Positions 6,049 to 14,792 of a stretch of DNA of 33,170 bases are shown one piece after another. The notes under the pieces were generated by a model. That model did not search any database, had not been told where the DNA came from, and saw only the letters and a program-made list of their open reading frames with translations. Origin of the DNA: Bacillota bacterium (GTDB lineage Bacteria > Bacillota_G > Limnochordia > DTU010). Position 1 is the first letter of the stretch. The number at the start of each line of letters is the position of its first letter. The DNA lies in NCBI GenBank assembly GCA_012799255.1, contig JAAZLQ010000081.1, positions 1 to 33,170 on the forward strand, in the 5' to 3' direction. Made by a program: the position numbers and the translations under genes.

Positions 6049-8118
6049 CTACTCGTCTTTCTTCTTACTTTCGGCGATAACTTGTTCCGCAATCTGAGCA
6101 GGAACCTCTTCGTAATGACTAAACTCCAGGGTAAATGAGCCGCGACCTTGCGTCATGGACCTCAAGTCAATCGCGTACTTAAACATCTCAGCCTGGGGTA
6201 CTTGGGCACGAATCACCTGCAAGCCGCCCTTGGGTTCCATACCTAAGATGCGACCGCGCTTCTTGTTCATGTCGCCCATAACGTCACCCATGAATGCTTC
6301 TGGAACGGTGATTTCCACGTTCATGATAGGCTCTAACAGAACTGGGTTCGCCTCCAAGAAACCTTTTCTGAAGGCCATACCAGCGGCAATCTTAAACGCC
6401 ATTTCCGAAGAGTCAACAGCATGGTAAGAACCATCATAGAGCGATACTCTGATATTCTCGACTGGATAGCCAGCTAAGGGACCATCGTCAAGAATCTCAC
6501 GCAAGCCCTTTTCAACTGCTGGAATAAAGTTACGGGGAACTGCGCCACCGAAAATATCATCTACGAACTCTAAGCGGTCTTCGTTCTCAGGATCACCAGG
6601 CGAGAGCTCAAGCCAGACGTGACCAAATTGACCACGACCACCGGATTGCTTCTTGTGTTTACCTTCAACTTTCGCCCTACCGCGAATGGTTTCGCGATAT
6701 GCCACGATAGGAGTGGATAACTCAACTTCTACCCCAAACTTCTTCTGTAAACGGCTGGTCATAATTTCAATGTGTAGATCACCCATGCCGCTTACCAAGT
6801 TTTCACCTGTGGTAGTATTCTTCTCCACAGTAAACGTGGGGTCTTCCTCTGCAAGACGGGCTAAACCTGAACCGATCTTATCCTCATCACCCTTGGCTTT
6901 AGGTTGAATAGCCATAGTCATAGTAGGTTTGGGGAAGTCAATTGGCTTAATGCTGACCTTCCGTTCTTTAGAGGACAAGGTATCATTGGTAGTAGTATCT
7001 TGTAACTTAGCAACAGCACCTAAGTCACCAGGTCCAATCTTGCTGACTGGGATTTGGTCTTTACCTTTAATTAGGAAGAGCTGACCAATGCGCTCATCAC
7101 GACCGCTGCGCACGTTAAAGCAGCTACTATCGGAACGGATCGTTCCGGAAAATACTCTAAAGAGAGTAAGCTTACCCACATAGGGGTCGGCCATTGTTTT
7201 ATAGACTAGGGCAGAAAGCTCCTTATCTTCAGTAGTAATGGTAACCTCAGTACCATCTTCGCTGGTTCCAGCAATTGTACGATTGACAGGCGATGGCATG
7301 CATTGAACCATATGATTCAACAAGAATGAGATACCGAAGGTAGATTGGGCACTACCACAGAGGATAGGAACCAGATCACCACTCTGAGTTCCTAGCTTTA
7401 CAGCACGGTCAATCTCTGCATCAGTCAATGGTTCTCCTTCTAGATACTTTATCATTAACTCATCGTCTGCCACAGAGGCGGCTTCGATCATTTCCTCTCT
7501 GGCCGCTTCCACTTGACTTTGCATATCCGCAGGAATAGCACTTTCCTTAAACGAATCTCCGTCTTTGATATAAGCTTTCATGACTACCAGGTCAATAATG
7601 CCCGAGAATGATTCAGCTTCACCAATTGGTAACTGGACTGGAACAAGCTTAGGACCAAAGTGGTTGCGCAACTCTTCGACAACCCTATTAAAGCTTGCAT
7701 TCTCCCGGTCCATTTTGTTGATAAAGACAGTTCGGGGTAAAGCCACATCTTCAAGATAGCCCCAGCCCTTCTCGGTTCCCACTTCTACACCCGAAGAAGC
7801 ACACACAACGAGAAGACCAGAATCAGCTACTGTAAGAGCAGCCACAACATCACCTACGAAGTCAAAATACCCCGGAGTATCTAAAATGTTGATCTTATGG
7901 CCGTTCCATTCAGCTGGAGCCAAGGACGTATTGATGGTAATTTGACGACGCGTCTCCTCTGGATCGTAATCCAATAATGCTGTTCCGTCATCCACCTTCC
8001 CTAAACGATTAGTTCCTTTGGATACGAAGAGCATTGCCTCTGCCAGCGATGTTTTTCCTGCGCCGCCATGACCCAGTAAGGCCACGTTACGTAAGAACTC
8101 TGTTCCGTATTCCTTCAC
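6049..8118 (-). CDS. Elongation factor G-like translational GTPase (EF-G paralogue)
   Basis: The 689-residue protein has the full EF-G domain order. G domain: G1 GHGGAGKTS at 16-24, G3 DTPGY at 80-84, G4 NKMD at 134-137. Domain II starts near 300 (ALVYKTMADPYVGKLTLFRVFSG). Domains III-V follow, including GMGDLHIEI, the domain IV segment GGRGQFGHVWLEL and the domain V segment PIMNVEITVPEAFMGDVMGDMNKKRGRI. In switch I it has RRQITI where housekeeping EF-G has the RGITI motif preceded by Glu. That, and its location away from rpsL/rpsG/tuf, marks it as an EF-G-like paralogue of the fusA2 kind, whose role (translocation, recycling or stress) is not settled. It starts at GTG 8118 behind AGGAGG with 7 bases spacing. 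The A/T-rich 121-base upstream spacer must hold its promoter, but no clear one is seen. Confidence 0.88.
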   Translation of the reverse strand: MKEYGTEFLRNVALLGHGGAGKTSLAEAMLFVSKGTNRLGKVDDGTALLDYDPEETRRQITINTSLAPAEWNGHKINILDTPGYFDFVGDVVAALTVADSGLLVVCASSGVEVGTEKGWGYLEDVALPRTVFINKMDRENASFNRVVEELRNHFGPKLVPVQLPIGEAESFSGIIDLVVMKAYIKDGDSFKESAIPADMQSQVEAAREEMIEAASVADDELMIKYLEGEPLTDAEIDRAVKLGTQSGDLVPILCGSAQSTFGISFLLNHMVQCMPSPVNRTIAGTSEDGTEVTITTEDKELSALVYKTMADPYVGKLTLFRVFSGTIRSDSSCFNVRSGRDERIGQLFLIKGKDQIPVSKIGPGDLGAVAKLQDTTTNDTLSSKERKVSIKPIDFPKPTMTMAIQPKAKGDEDKIGSGLARLAEEDPTFTVEKNTTTGENLVSGMGDLHIEIMTSRLQKKFGVEVELSTPIVAYRETIRGRAKVEGKHKKQSGGRGQFGHVWLELSPGDPENEDRLEFVDDIFGGAVPRNFIPAVEKGLREILDDGPLAGYPVENIRVSLYDGSYHAVDSSEMAFKIAAGMAFRKGFLEANPVLLEPIMNVEITVPEAFMGDVMGDMNKKRGRILGMEPKGGLQVIRAQVPQAEMFKYAIDLRSMTQGRGSFTLEFSHYEEVPAQIAEQVIAESKKKDE

Positions 8119-8239
8119 ACATTCTCCTCCTCTTAGTGAACCCTTAGTGTTATAGAATATAATAATTAGTTTTTATACCACGCCTTACATTCAACAAGTT
8201 TGCTAGAATTTCCTGCCTCTTAACAAGAAAAGGTTCCCT

Positions 8240-9574
8240 CTATAACCACCAACCCCAAATTTTCCCAAAAACCACGTGCTGGCGAGTGAGATCTACCGCG
8301 GTCTCCCAACCAAATAATGACAAAACATCTAGAGTTATGTAAGGATGACCGTCCGCTTCTAGCACTGGGTTGGTCAGCGGAATGAGCAGATCCCCGTAGC
8401 GTGCCACAGCACTATGTTGATAAAACTCGAGTTCAGCTCCCGCTACAGTAAAACACCAATTACTATTGGGATCGGTAGTCAATCCTAGGACTTCAACCAA
8501 GTCTTCAAGGTTGAAGTAGAACCGCTCTCCACTTGTTACAACTCGCACAGAGTCGGTCACTTCTTTGTCGTGAACAAACAATCGCCATCTTGTGCTACCC
8601 TGCACAAGCCTGGAGAAATGTCTGTTGTGATCTCTAAAAAAGAACTCCCCTTGATAATAGAAAACCTCGTTTCCGAACAAACCGGGCACTCTCCATTTCT
8701 CCTTTACAGACGATGAATGAAGTTCAAAAAGAGAAATACCCGTAGTCTTGGATAAGCTTAAGAGACCTTCTTCAGGATAATAATACAAGTGCTCTCCTAA
8801 GGCATTCGCCTCAAATTGGCGACTTGAAAACACTTCACCATTCCGCCACCGCCAGCCATAAAGCATTTTCTGGCTCGTTATAACCAACCATTCAGGGGAA
8901 CTTGCATGTGGTAAAACCACCAGACTTTCCACGGATCCCCAAGGATAGTTTTCCCAGAAAACTGAAAGTCCATTGTCATCATCCCAACTTAAAACAGCAA
9001 GGTAGCCCGACTGCAGCGCATAGATCAGGTCAGGATAACCATTGTGATCCACATCCACAACCTCAAGTCCAACCACCACTTCGTCACTTGGACTGCGCCA
9101 CAACGGAGTAAGGGTACCCTCCATAGAAAGGAGGACGTGGGCTTCGCCTTTTTGAGTTATCAGCAACACATCTCCCCAACCATCGCTGTTGAGATCGTGA
9201 ACCTTCAGCGAACTAATAGTGTCCCACAGATAGAGCGTTTGTCCATAGCGCTCCCAAGTGCCTTCCCGTTCAGTATATATGTAGAGGGCACCACCGGTGC
9301 CTGTACCGATCACAAGGTCGTCACGTAAGTCTCCGTTCACATCACCGAGTGTCACGGCTGATACCTGCCCGGGAAGGTTATCAACGAGTACCTGCATGGT
9401 GTCGCCATCACCGATCGACACTTGATGTCCTTGACCCACAACCAAATTGGTTCCGTATACAGCTACAACAGCATCATTTAACTCGGGCTCGGTTACGGCT
9501 ATATATGAAGCTGCCGTTGATATTTGGGTGATTAACAGGATGAAAAATGCCAGAAATATTATTCTTTTAAGCAA
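8240..9574 (-). CDS. Secreted FG-GAP/VCBS-repeat protein with C-terminal copper-amine-oxidase-like domain
   Basis: An exported protein of about 444 residues. A signal peptide (LKRIIFLAFFILLITQISTAAS) is followed by at least three FG-GAP-type blades, each with an Asp-rich calcium-binding loop: DVNGDLRDDL near residue 80, DLNSDGWGDV near 129 and DVDHNGYPDL near 176 (numbered from ATG 9580). The repeats suggest a beta-propeller. The last 100 residues (RFYFNLEDLVEVLGL and GHPYITLDVLSLFGWETAVD) resemble the copper amine oxidase N-terminal domain found on many clostridial wall proteins. GAGGG at 9585-9581 abuts ATG 9580 but is 6 bases before TTG 9574, so TTG is the likelier start. It follows a terminator and a tRNA gene and precedes the EF-G-like gene; no partner is evident. 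Role unknown; surface binding or wall association is inferred. Confidence 0.8.
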   Translation of the reverse strand: MLKRIIFLAFFILLITQISTAASYIAVTEPELNDAVVAVYGTNLVVGQGHQVSIGDGDTMQVLVDNLPGQVSAVTLGDVNGDLRDDLVIGTGTGGALYIYTEREGTWERYGQTLYLWDTISSLKVHDLNSDGWGDVLLITQKGEAHVLLSMEGTLTPLWRSPSDEVVVGLEVVDVDHNGYPDLIYALQSGYLAVLSWDDDNGLSVFWENYPWGSVESLVVLPHASSPEWLVITSQKMLYGWRWRNGEVFSSRQFEANALGEHLYYYPEEGLLSLSKTTGISLFELHSSSVKEKWRVPGLFGNEVFYYQGEFFFRDHNRHFSRLVQGSTRWRLFVHDKEVTDSVRVVTSGERFYFNLEDLVEVLGLTTDPNSNWCFTVAGAELEFYQHSAVARYGDLLIPLTNPVLEADGHPYITLDVLSLFGWETAVDLTRQHVVFGKIWGWWL

Positions 9575-9635
9575 ATGCATCCCTCTTTTCTATTATCCAT
9601 TATGAATATTAAGCACAAACAGCCTATTATCCTGC

Positions 9636-9665
9636 AAAAAAAGACCTACAGACTTTGCCGTAGGT
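9636..9665 (-). terminator. Intrinsic terminator after tRNA-Pro
   Basis: ACCTAC (9665-9660) pairs with GTAGGT (9649-9644), then C and seven T at 9642-9636. It lies about 65 bases downstream of the tRNA gene and likely ends the aspartokinase-tRNA transcript. Confidence 0.85.
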
Positions 9666-9729
9666 TTCTTTCTTAAGCTATCGCTAGTTCCTGCCCAATC
9701 ACAAGGCAAGACTTAATTTTTCATAAAAA

Positions 9730-9807
9730 TGGTCGGGGCGACAAGATTTGAACTTGCGACCTCTACCACCCCAAGGTAGCGCGCTAGCCAAGCTGCGCCA
9801 CGCCCCG
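9730..9807 (-). tRNA. tRNA-Pro, anticodon GGG
   Basis: The full cloverleaf can be read: acceptor CGGGGCG/CGCCCCG, D stem GCGC/GCGC, anticodon stem CTACC/GGTAG with the seven-base loop TTGGGGT, T stem GCAAG/CTTGT with loop TTCAAAT, discriminator A and an encoded CCA (78 bases in all). U33 is followed by GGG, so it reads CCC and CCU proline codons. The first base pair C1-G72 is typical of bacterial tRNA-Pro. It lies 41 bases after the aspartokinase gene. Confidence 0.96.
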
Positions 9808-9848
9808 ACGCAATATAAAGAATACCACGTTCCGGCAGAAAAGGCAAG

Positions 9849-11066
9849 TCATTTTCCGATTTCTAAGCCAAATTTTCTGTGACAAGCTCGTACAGCTTCT
9901 TGATAATCAGTCCGTGGTACCAAACAAGATACCTTAATCTCGGAGGTTGAAACGACAAAGACCGGAATATTCGCATCATTGAGTGCTTCAAACATTTTGG
10001 CCGCCACACCAGGATTTGTCATCATACCAGCTCCGACAATGGATACCTTGGCAACATTCTCATCGCAAATAACCTTCCATTCTTGGTCCCCTTTGATCTT
10101 TTCAATTATCCGTAAGGTGGTATCGAGCTCTTCCCTAGTGACTGTAAAGGTTAAGTCATTTACACTATTGGCCGCTCCTGCTTGTACGATCATATCCACA
10201 TTAACGCCCTCTGCAGCCAATGAGGAAAAGACGTGGTAAAGTACATTCACATCATTGGGAATTCCCACTAAAGTAATTTTGGCACAATTCTCATCACTTG
10301 CCACACCTGTTACTGTAATCTCCTTTTCCACTGAATCCACCTCTCTGATCATAGTTCCCGGGTTTCTAGAAAAACTTGAACGCACATGAAGCGGAACACC
10401 GTATACAGCAGCAACTTCCACAGCCCGCGGCTGAAGAATCATTGCTCCAAGGGAAGCTAGTTCTAACATTTCGCCATAGTCCACTTGCTCTAGCTTTCTA
10501 GCTTCTGGAACTATCCGGGGATCTGCACTATAGACTCCTTCAACGTCCGTATAGATTTCGCATACCTCAGCTCCAAGAGCAGCAGCAACTGCAACCGCGG
10601 TTGTATCGGATCCTCCCCGTCCTAATGTAGTAATATCATGGGTGGCACTTATTCCCTGAAAACCAGCGACAATCACTACTTGACCTTTTTTCAGTTCAGA
10701 TTCGATCCTAGCTCCATCCACTACCCTAATGCGGGCTTTTGTGTGTTGAGTGTCGGTCATAATTCCGCCTTGGGCACCTGTTAACGAAATGGCAGGTTGC
10801 CCCAAAGAATCGATGGCCATGGCTAAAAGGGCAATCGAGGCCTGTTCTCCTGTAGCCAACAGCATGTCCATCTCCCGTTTAGGAGGATTCTTGGAAATGG
10901 AGCGGGCCTGCTCTATTAAGATATCAGTCGTTTTCCCTTGAGCGGAAACAACAACCACAACCTGGTGCCCCTCGTGTACTGTATCAACAATTCGACGGGC
11001 TACTGCCATAACTTTTTGCGGATCAGCAACCGATGAACCACCGTATTTTTGAACAATAATTGCCAT
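9849..11066 (-). CDS. Aspartokinase
   Basis: Phosphorylates aspartate, the first step toward lysine, threonine, methionine and, in spore formers, diaminopimelate and dipicolinate. The 405 residues show the kinase signature [15 protein letters not shown] at the N terminus, the conserved [20 protein letters not shown] and [13 protein letters not shown] segments, and two C-terminal ACT domains ([20 protein letters not shown] and [22 protein letters not shown]), which bind feedback inhibitors. The length and single-function layout fit the lysine-sensitive LysC type, but effector specificity cannot be read with confidence, so no symbol is given. ATG at 11066 is used (GGGGGA 7 bases upstream); an in-frame TTG at 11081 lacks a site. 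It has its own promoter and is followed by tRNA-Pro. No lysine riboswitch is seen in the short leader. Confidence 0.94.
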   Translation of the reverse strand: MAIIVQKYGGSSVADPQKVMAVARRIVDTVHEGHQVVVVVSAQGKTTDILIEQARSISKNPPKREMDMLLATGEQASIALLAMAIDSLGQPAISLTGAQGGIMTDTQHTKARIRVVDGARIESELKKGQVVIVAGFQGISATHDITTLGRGGSDTTAVAVAAALGAEVCEIYTDVEGVYSADPRIVPEARKLEQVDYGEMLELASLGAMILQPRAVEVAAVYGVPLHVRSSFSRNPGTMIREVDSVEKEITVTGVASDENCAKITLVGIPNDVNVLYHVFSSLAAEGVNVDMIVQAGAANSVNDLTFTVTREELDTTLRIIEKIKGDQEWKVICDENVAKVSIVGAGMMTNPGVAAKMFEALNDANIPVFVVSTSEIKVSCLVPRTDYQEAVRACHRKFGLEIGK

Positions 11067-11093
11067 GATGCTATCCCCCAATCAACTAATATT

Positions 11094-11122
11094 AACATAA
11101 CACATTGGACCATGAGGGACAA
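11094..11122 (-). promoter_or_regulatory. Possible sigma-A promoter of aspartokinase
   Basis: TTGTCC (11122-11117), a 17-base spacer and TATGTT (11099-11094) lie just downstream of the spoIVA terminator and 28 bases before the start codon. Each hexamer matches 4 of 6 consensus positions. Confidence 0.45.
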
Positions 11123-11135
11123 TTAACAGGCAGTT

Positions 11136-11163
11136 AAAAAGGTGAGAACAGTGTGTTCCCACC
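11136..11163 (-). terminator. Intrinsic terminator after spoIVA
   Basis: GGTGGGAACA (11163-11154) pairs over ten positions with TGTTCTCACC (11150-11141), with one G-T pair and a 3-base loop, followed by five T. It lies 21 bases after the spoIVA stop. Confidence 0.93.
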
Positions 11164-11184
11164 CCAGGTGCTTTGTGCGTTTGA

Positions 11185-12666
11185 TTAAAGGATGATGCAA
11201 ATCAAACCGCCGCTTCCTTCGTTTATGATCTTGCTCAGCGTCTCTTGCAACTTCTCTTGTGCATTCTCAGGCATACGGTAGAGCTTACTGTTGATACCTT
11301 CCCTAACCATGTCTTGGAGCGAGCGACCGAGGAAATCTCGTTCCCAAAGGGCATTGGGGTCCCGCTCAAACTCTTCAGATAAGGAACGAATTAGCTCTTC
11401 ACCTTGCTTTTCTGTTCCAACTAAGGGCGTTACTTCTGTTTGGATACTGGCCTGCACCATGTGGATGGATGGGGCACTAGCTGTAAGCTTAATTCCAAAA
11501 TTCCGCCCTTGTTTAATCAGCTCGGGTTGCTCAAATGTAATATCTTCAAGACTCGGGATCACAATCCCATAACCAGTCTGCCTTACATGCTGTAAAGCCG
11601 CAGATAACTTATCGTACTCACGTTTGGCTACCGTTAGGTCCTGCATCAGGCGCATTAAATGATGATCGCCTTCAACCTCTAAACCTGTCATTTCTGCCAA
11701 GATGTTATAAAACAATTGATTGTAGAGGGCAACGTTGAGAGTAACCTTCCCTGTCCCTAGATCTAAACTATCCACCGTCACCATTTGGACATGTTCCGAT
11801 TCTCTAAACCTTTGAACAGCCACTTGCTTTACATCTTTCACTTTTTTCAGACGGGCCACAGACTCCCAGGCCAAGTCCTCGTAAATCTGTCTTAGCCAAT
11901 GGTCGCTCTTTAGCTCTTGAACCCATTTGGGTAAACGGACATTGAACTCTCTCAGTGGAAACTCCATCAAAACTTCAGCAAATAGATCGAGAATGTCACT
12001 TTGGGTCATTCTCAGACAATCCATGGGCAAAACGGTTACTCCATACTCTTCGCGCAAACGTTCTGCCAAAGCAATGGTCTCAGGGCTGTTCGGGTGAATA
12101 GAGTTCAGTGCAACCACAAAAGGCTTACCAAGTGCTTGCAGTTCTTCAACAACGCGAGCTTCAGGTTCCACATATTCGCTGCGGGGTAGATCCGCAATAG
12201 AGCCGTCTGTGGTCACCACCAAACCGATTGTGGAGTGCTCAGTAATCACGCGGCGCGTGCCCAGTTCGGCAGCTTCTTGGAAAGGAATGGGATGTTCAAA
12301 CCAAGGTGTCCTGACCAACCTTGGACCCTCTTCATCCTCGTAGCCTTTAGCACCTGCCACAGTATAACCTACGCAGTCAACCAAGCGAATCCGTGCTCTG
12401 GTGTTCTCTTCAAAATTGATTTCCACAGGTTCATCGGGGACAAATTTTGGTTCGGTAGTGGTGATAGTGCGCCCTGCACCACTTTGGGGTAGCTCATCTC
12501 TGGTTCTTTCTTTTAAGTACACATCAGTAATGTTAGGCATAACGAATAAATCCATGAAACGCTTAATGAAAGTGGACTTTCCAGTACGTACAGGTCCCAC
12601 TACACCCACATAGATGCTCCCAGCAGTTCGTTCCGCGATATGGGAAAAAACGTTGAACTTTTCCAT
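11185..12666 (-). CDS. spoIVA: Stage IV sporulation protein A, coat basement ATPase
   Basis: SpoIVA polymerises around the forespore using ATP hydrolysis and forms the platform for the spore coat; in Bacillus it is recruited by SpoVM. The 493 residues match the family's usual length. The N-terminal TRAFAC-type ATPase domain has a Walker A at 24-31 (GPVRTGKS) and a conserved LVDCVGYTVAGAKGYEDEEGP segment; the middle and C-terminal domains end in the family tail GGLICIIL, the region that contacts the membrane platform. ATG at 12666 follows AGGAGGG at about 8 bases. It is monocistronic: a strong terminator lies on each side, and a sigma-E-like promoter lies about 60 bases upstream. This gene is one of the clearest markers that the organism forms endospores. 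Confidence 0.98.
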   Translation of the reverse strand: MEKFNVFSHIAERTAGSIYVGVVGPVRTGKSTFIKRFMDLFVMPNITDVYLKERTRDELPQSGAGRTITTTEPKFVPDEPVEINFEENTRARIRLVDCVGYTVAGAKGYEDEEGPRLVRTPWFEHPIPFQEAAELGTRRVITEHSTIGLVVTTDGSIADLPRSEYVEPEARVVEELQALGKPFVVALNSIHPNSPETIALAERLREEYGVTVLPMDCLRMTQSDILDLFAEVLMEFPLREFNVRLPKWVQELKSDHWLRQIYEDLAWESVARLKKVKDVKQVAVQRFRESEHVQMVTVDSLDLGTGKVTLNVALYNQLFYNILAEMTGLEVEGDHHLMRLMQDLTVAKREYDKLSAALQHVRQTGYGIVIPSLEDITFEQPELIKQGRNFGIKLTASAPSIHMVQASIQTEVTPLVGTEKQGEELIRSLSEEFERDPNALWERDFLGRSLQDMVREGINSKLYRMPENAQEKLQETLSKIINEGSGGLICIIL

Positions 12667-12721
12667 TTAGGCTTCCCTCCTAAAGTCTAGACGTCCTCAC
12701 TGACACCAGGTTGGACAGTAT

Positions 12722-12751
12722 ACTATATTATTCCTAGACCGGAAATATAAC
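12722..12751 (-). promoter_or_regulatory. Candidate sigma-E promoter of spoIVA
   Basis: GTTATATT (12751-12744) resembles the sigma-E -35 (ATATT core). Fourteen bases later AATATAGT (12729-12722) matches 5 of 8 positions of the sigma-E -10 (CATACANT), keeping the ATA core. spoIVA is sigma-E controlled in Bacillus, which supports the reading. An overlapping TATACT could instead be a sigma-A -10, but its -35 is poor. Confidence 0.45.
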
Positions 12752-12757
12752 AGGAGA

Positions 12758-12789
12758 GAGAAACAAACTCCGTATCGAATACGGAGTTT
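12758..12789 (-). terminator. Intrinsic terminator after plsY
   Basis: An eleven-base-pair perfect stem, AAACTCCGTAT with ATACGGAGTTT, around the loop TCG, followed by GTTTCTC. The hairpin is very stable but the T tract is short. It closes the DUF1614-to-plsY operon. Confidence 0.8.
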
Positions 12790-12808
12790 CGGACTATCTA
12801 TGTAGTTG

Positions 12809-13405
12809 TCAGCGATTTACTTTTTCACCAAAACGGAACTCGGTGCCTTGGCGTAAACGTTCAATGTTACTCCTATGTCGATAAATGGTGACCACGGCCA
12901 CGATAGTACCCAAGCCAATCTCAAACCATCCTACGTTGAATAAGAGCAACACGAAGGGCAAGGAAACTGCTACAACGATTGACGCGAGCGAAATGTAACG
13001 AGAAACCAGCAGAACTGCAAGCCAGATCACGAGCAAAACGGCTGCGGCCCATGGATGAAAGGCGAGTAACACTCCTGCCACGGTGGCAACCCCTTTTCCC
13101 CCCTGAAAACGTAAGAAAACAGGCCAATTATGGCCAACCATAGCTAGTGTCCCAGCTAATAGCTCGAGGACAGGATCATGTAAAAACTGTCTGGCCAACA
13201 AAACGGCTGCTACCCCTTTACCCGCATCGCCAATCAGCGTAAGCAAGGCGGGAATGTAACCTGCTGTCCTTAATACGTTAGTCATTCCGATATTTCCACT
13301 ACCATGTTTCCTAACATCAACTTTGGCCCACCATTTGCCTACTAAAAGCCCAAACGGAATACTTCCCAACAGATAGCTTATGGCCATAATAATCAAGTAC
13401 TTCAT
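12809..13405 (-). CDS. plsY: Acyl-phosphate glycerol-3-phosphate acyltransferase PlsY
   Basis: A membrane enzyme that moves the acyl group of acyl-phosphate (made by PlsX) onto glycerol-3-phosphate, the first acylation of phospholipid synthesis. The 198 residues have the family's length and conserved loops: SYLLGSIPFGLLVGK, GSGNIGMTNVLRT, GHNWPVFLRFQGGKGVAT and YRHRSNIERLRQGTE. About five to seven hydrophobic segments are visible. Its ATG overlaps the der stop by four bases (ATGA), so it is translationally coupled to der. In many clostridia gpsA, which supplies glycerol-3-phosphate, follows plsY; here a terminator and spoIVA follow instead. The second acyltransferase, PlsC, is also in this window. 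Confidence 0.96.
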   Translation of the reverse strand: MKYLIIMAISYLLGSIPFGLLVGKWWAKVDVRKHGSGNIGMTNVLRTAGYIPALLTLIGDAGKGVAAVLLARQFLHDPVLELLAGTLAMVGHNWPVFLRFQGGKGVATVAGVLLAFHPWAAAVLLVIWLAVLLVSRYISLASIVVAVSLPFVLLLFNVGWFEIGLGTIVAVVTIYRHRSNIERLRQGTEFRFGEKVNR

Positions 13406-14715
13406 TCATTTCTCTCCTTAGCGATAAGCATTATGGGAGTGCCAACAAAGCCATATTCCTGACGGATACGGTTTTCCAGATAACGTAGATACGAAAAATG
13501 CATTAAATCCTTACGGTTCACATGAAGCACAAAAACTGGCGGTTTAACTTGAACTTGTGATCCGTAGAAAATCTTCAGTCTAACCCCCTTATCACTGGGT
13601 GGTTGGTTCATGGCTACCGCATCTCGGAGAATCTCATTAAACCTGCCAGTGGAAATACGCAAGTTTCTAGCCTCATTTACCTCAAAACACAACTCCAGTA
13701 GTTGACTCATCCTTTGCCCAGTTACTGCAGAGATAAAGATGATAGGGGCGTAACTTATGAATTGAAGTTCATCCCGGAGAGCCCGCTCAAAATCACGCAT
13801 AGTGTTCGTTTCTTTGGGCACTAAATCCCATTTGTTAACAGCCAAAACAAGCCCGCGACCTTTTTCGTGGGCGTAGCCTGCGATTTTCTTATCCTGTTCA
13901 GTAAGTCCTTCTGTACCATCAATCATCACTACAGTAACGTCGGAACGCTCTACAGCACCTAAAGTTCTTACAACACTATAGTATTCAAGGTCTTCTTCAA
14001 CTTTGCTCCTCCGACGTAAACCAGCTGTATCGATCAAAGTCACCGGCTGATCTTGGAAAACAAACTTGGTATCAATGGCATCTCTCGTTGTCCCTGCAAT
14101 ATTTGAGACGATGACCCGTTCTTCACCTAGATATTTGTTAACTAGAGAGGACTTACCAACATTAGGTCGCCCGACAATCGCGATCTTTAGAGAATCATCT
14201 TCCTCCAAATCTGCATCGGTCGGAAAATGCTCTACTACAGCATCAAGTAGATCACCTATATTACGACCATGCTCCGCTGAAACCAAAATGGGTTCTCCCA
14301 TTCCCAAGCTATAAAAATCCACAGCGGCTTCCCAAACACTTTCTGTCGACTCTGCTTTGTTAACACAAAGAATCACCGGCTTGTTGTGTCGCCTTAAAAT
14401 ATCAGCTATTTCCTCATCCACGCCTGTAAGACCTGCGCGTCCATCCACCACGAAGACAATCACATCAGCCTGTTCCACTGCTATCATAGCCTGCAACCTA
14501 ACTTGGCGTGTAATTACATCTTCTTCCCAATCCATACCACCAGTATCAATGATGGTAAAATGTCTATTTAACCATTCTGCCTCGCCATAAATACGATCAC
14601 GGGTAACCCCTGGCTGGCCTTCTACAATTGCAGTCCGTTCCCTAGTTATGCGATTAAACAAGGTGCTTTTGCCAACATTAGGTCTTCCCACAATTGCAAC
14701 AATTGGTTTACTCAT
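13402..14715 (-). CDS. der: Ribosome-assembly GTPase Der (EngA)
   Basis: Der is a double GTPase needed for 50S subunit maturation. Two complete G domains are visible: the first with GRPNVGKST near residue 10, DTGG and NKAE; the second with GRPNVGKSS near residue 185, DTAGLRRRSKVEEDLEYYSV and NKWD. A C-terminal KH-like domain follows (about 350-437). The family-specific YSVVRTLGAVERSDV motif is present. ATG at 14715 is preceded by GAGAGG with 5 bases spacing; the TTG directly before it is less likely. der lies 77 bases downstream of the small YIEGIA-partner gene with no terminator between, and plsY overlaps its stop, so a housekeeping GTPase shares a transcript with sporulation genes, as around der in Bacillus (yphA-yphB-yphC, from memory). 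Confidence 0.97.
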   Translation of the reverse strand: MSKPIVAIVGRPNVGKSTLFNRITRERTAIVEGQPGVTRDRIYGEAEWLNRHFTIIDTGGMDWEEDVITRQVRLQAMIAVEQADVIVFVVDGRAGLTGVDEEIADILRRHNKPVILCVNKAESTESVWEAAVDFYSLGMGEPILVSAEHGRNIGDLLDAVVEHFPTDADLEEDDSLKIAIVGRPNVGKSSLVNKYLGEERVIVSNIAGTTRDAIDTKFVFQDQPVTLIDTAGLRRRSKVEEDLEYYSVVRTLGAVERSDVTVVMIDGTEGLTEQDKKIAGYAHEKGRGLVLAVNKWDLVPKETNTMRDFERALRDELQFISYAPIIFISAVTGQRMSQLLELCFEVNEARNLRISTGRFNEILRDAVAMNQPPSDKGVRLKIFYGSQVQVKPPVFVLHVNRKDLMHFSYLRYLENRIRQEYGFVGTPIMLIAKERNE

Positions 14716-14792
14716 CAAAACCTCTCCTCAGATGCGTCAAATCCTAAAGTGGATACCTTCGCTATCTGCCCAGTAAATCCTGCCAAGAGTAG

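Noticed and set aside
5970..6092. Longer N terminus for the four-helix membrane protein
   Set aside because: The extension runs through the EF-G terminator and is polar and basic, while ATG at 5969 has a strong ribosome site.
8119..8239. A/T-rich spacer before the EF-G-like gene as a promoter
   Set aside because: TTGAAT and TATATT/TATAAC elements exist but none pair at proper spacing.
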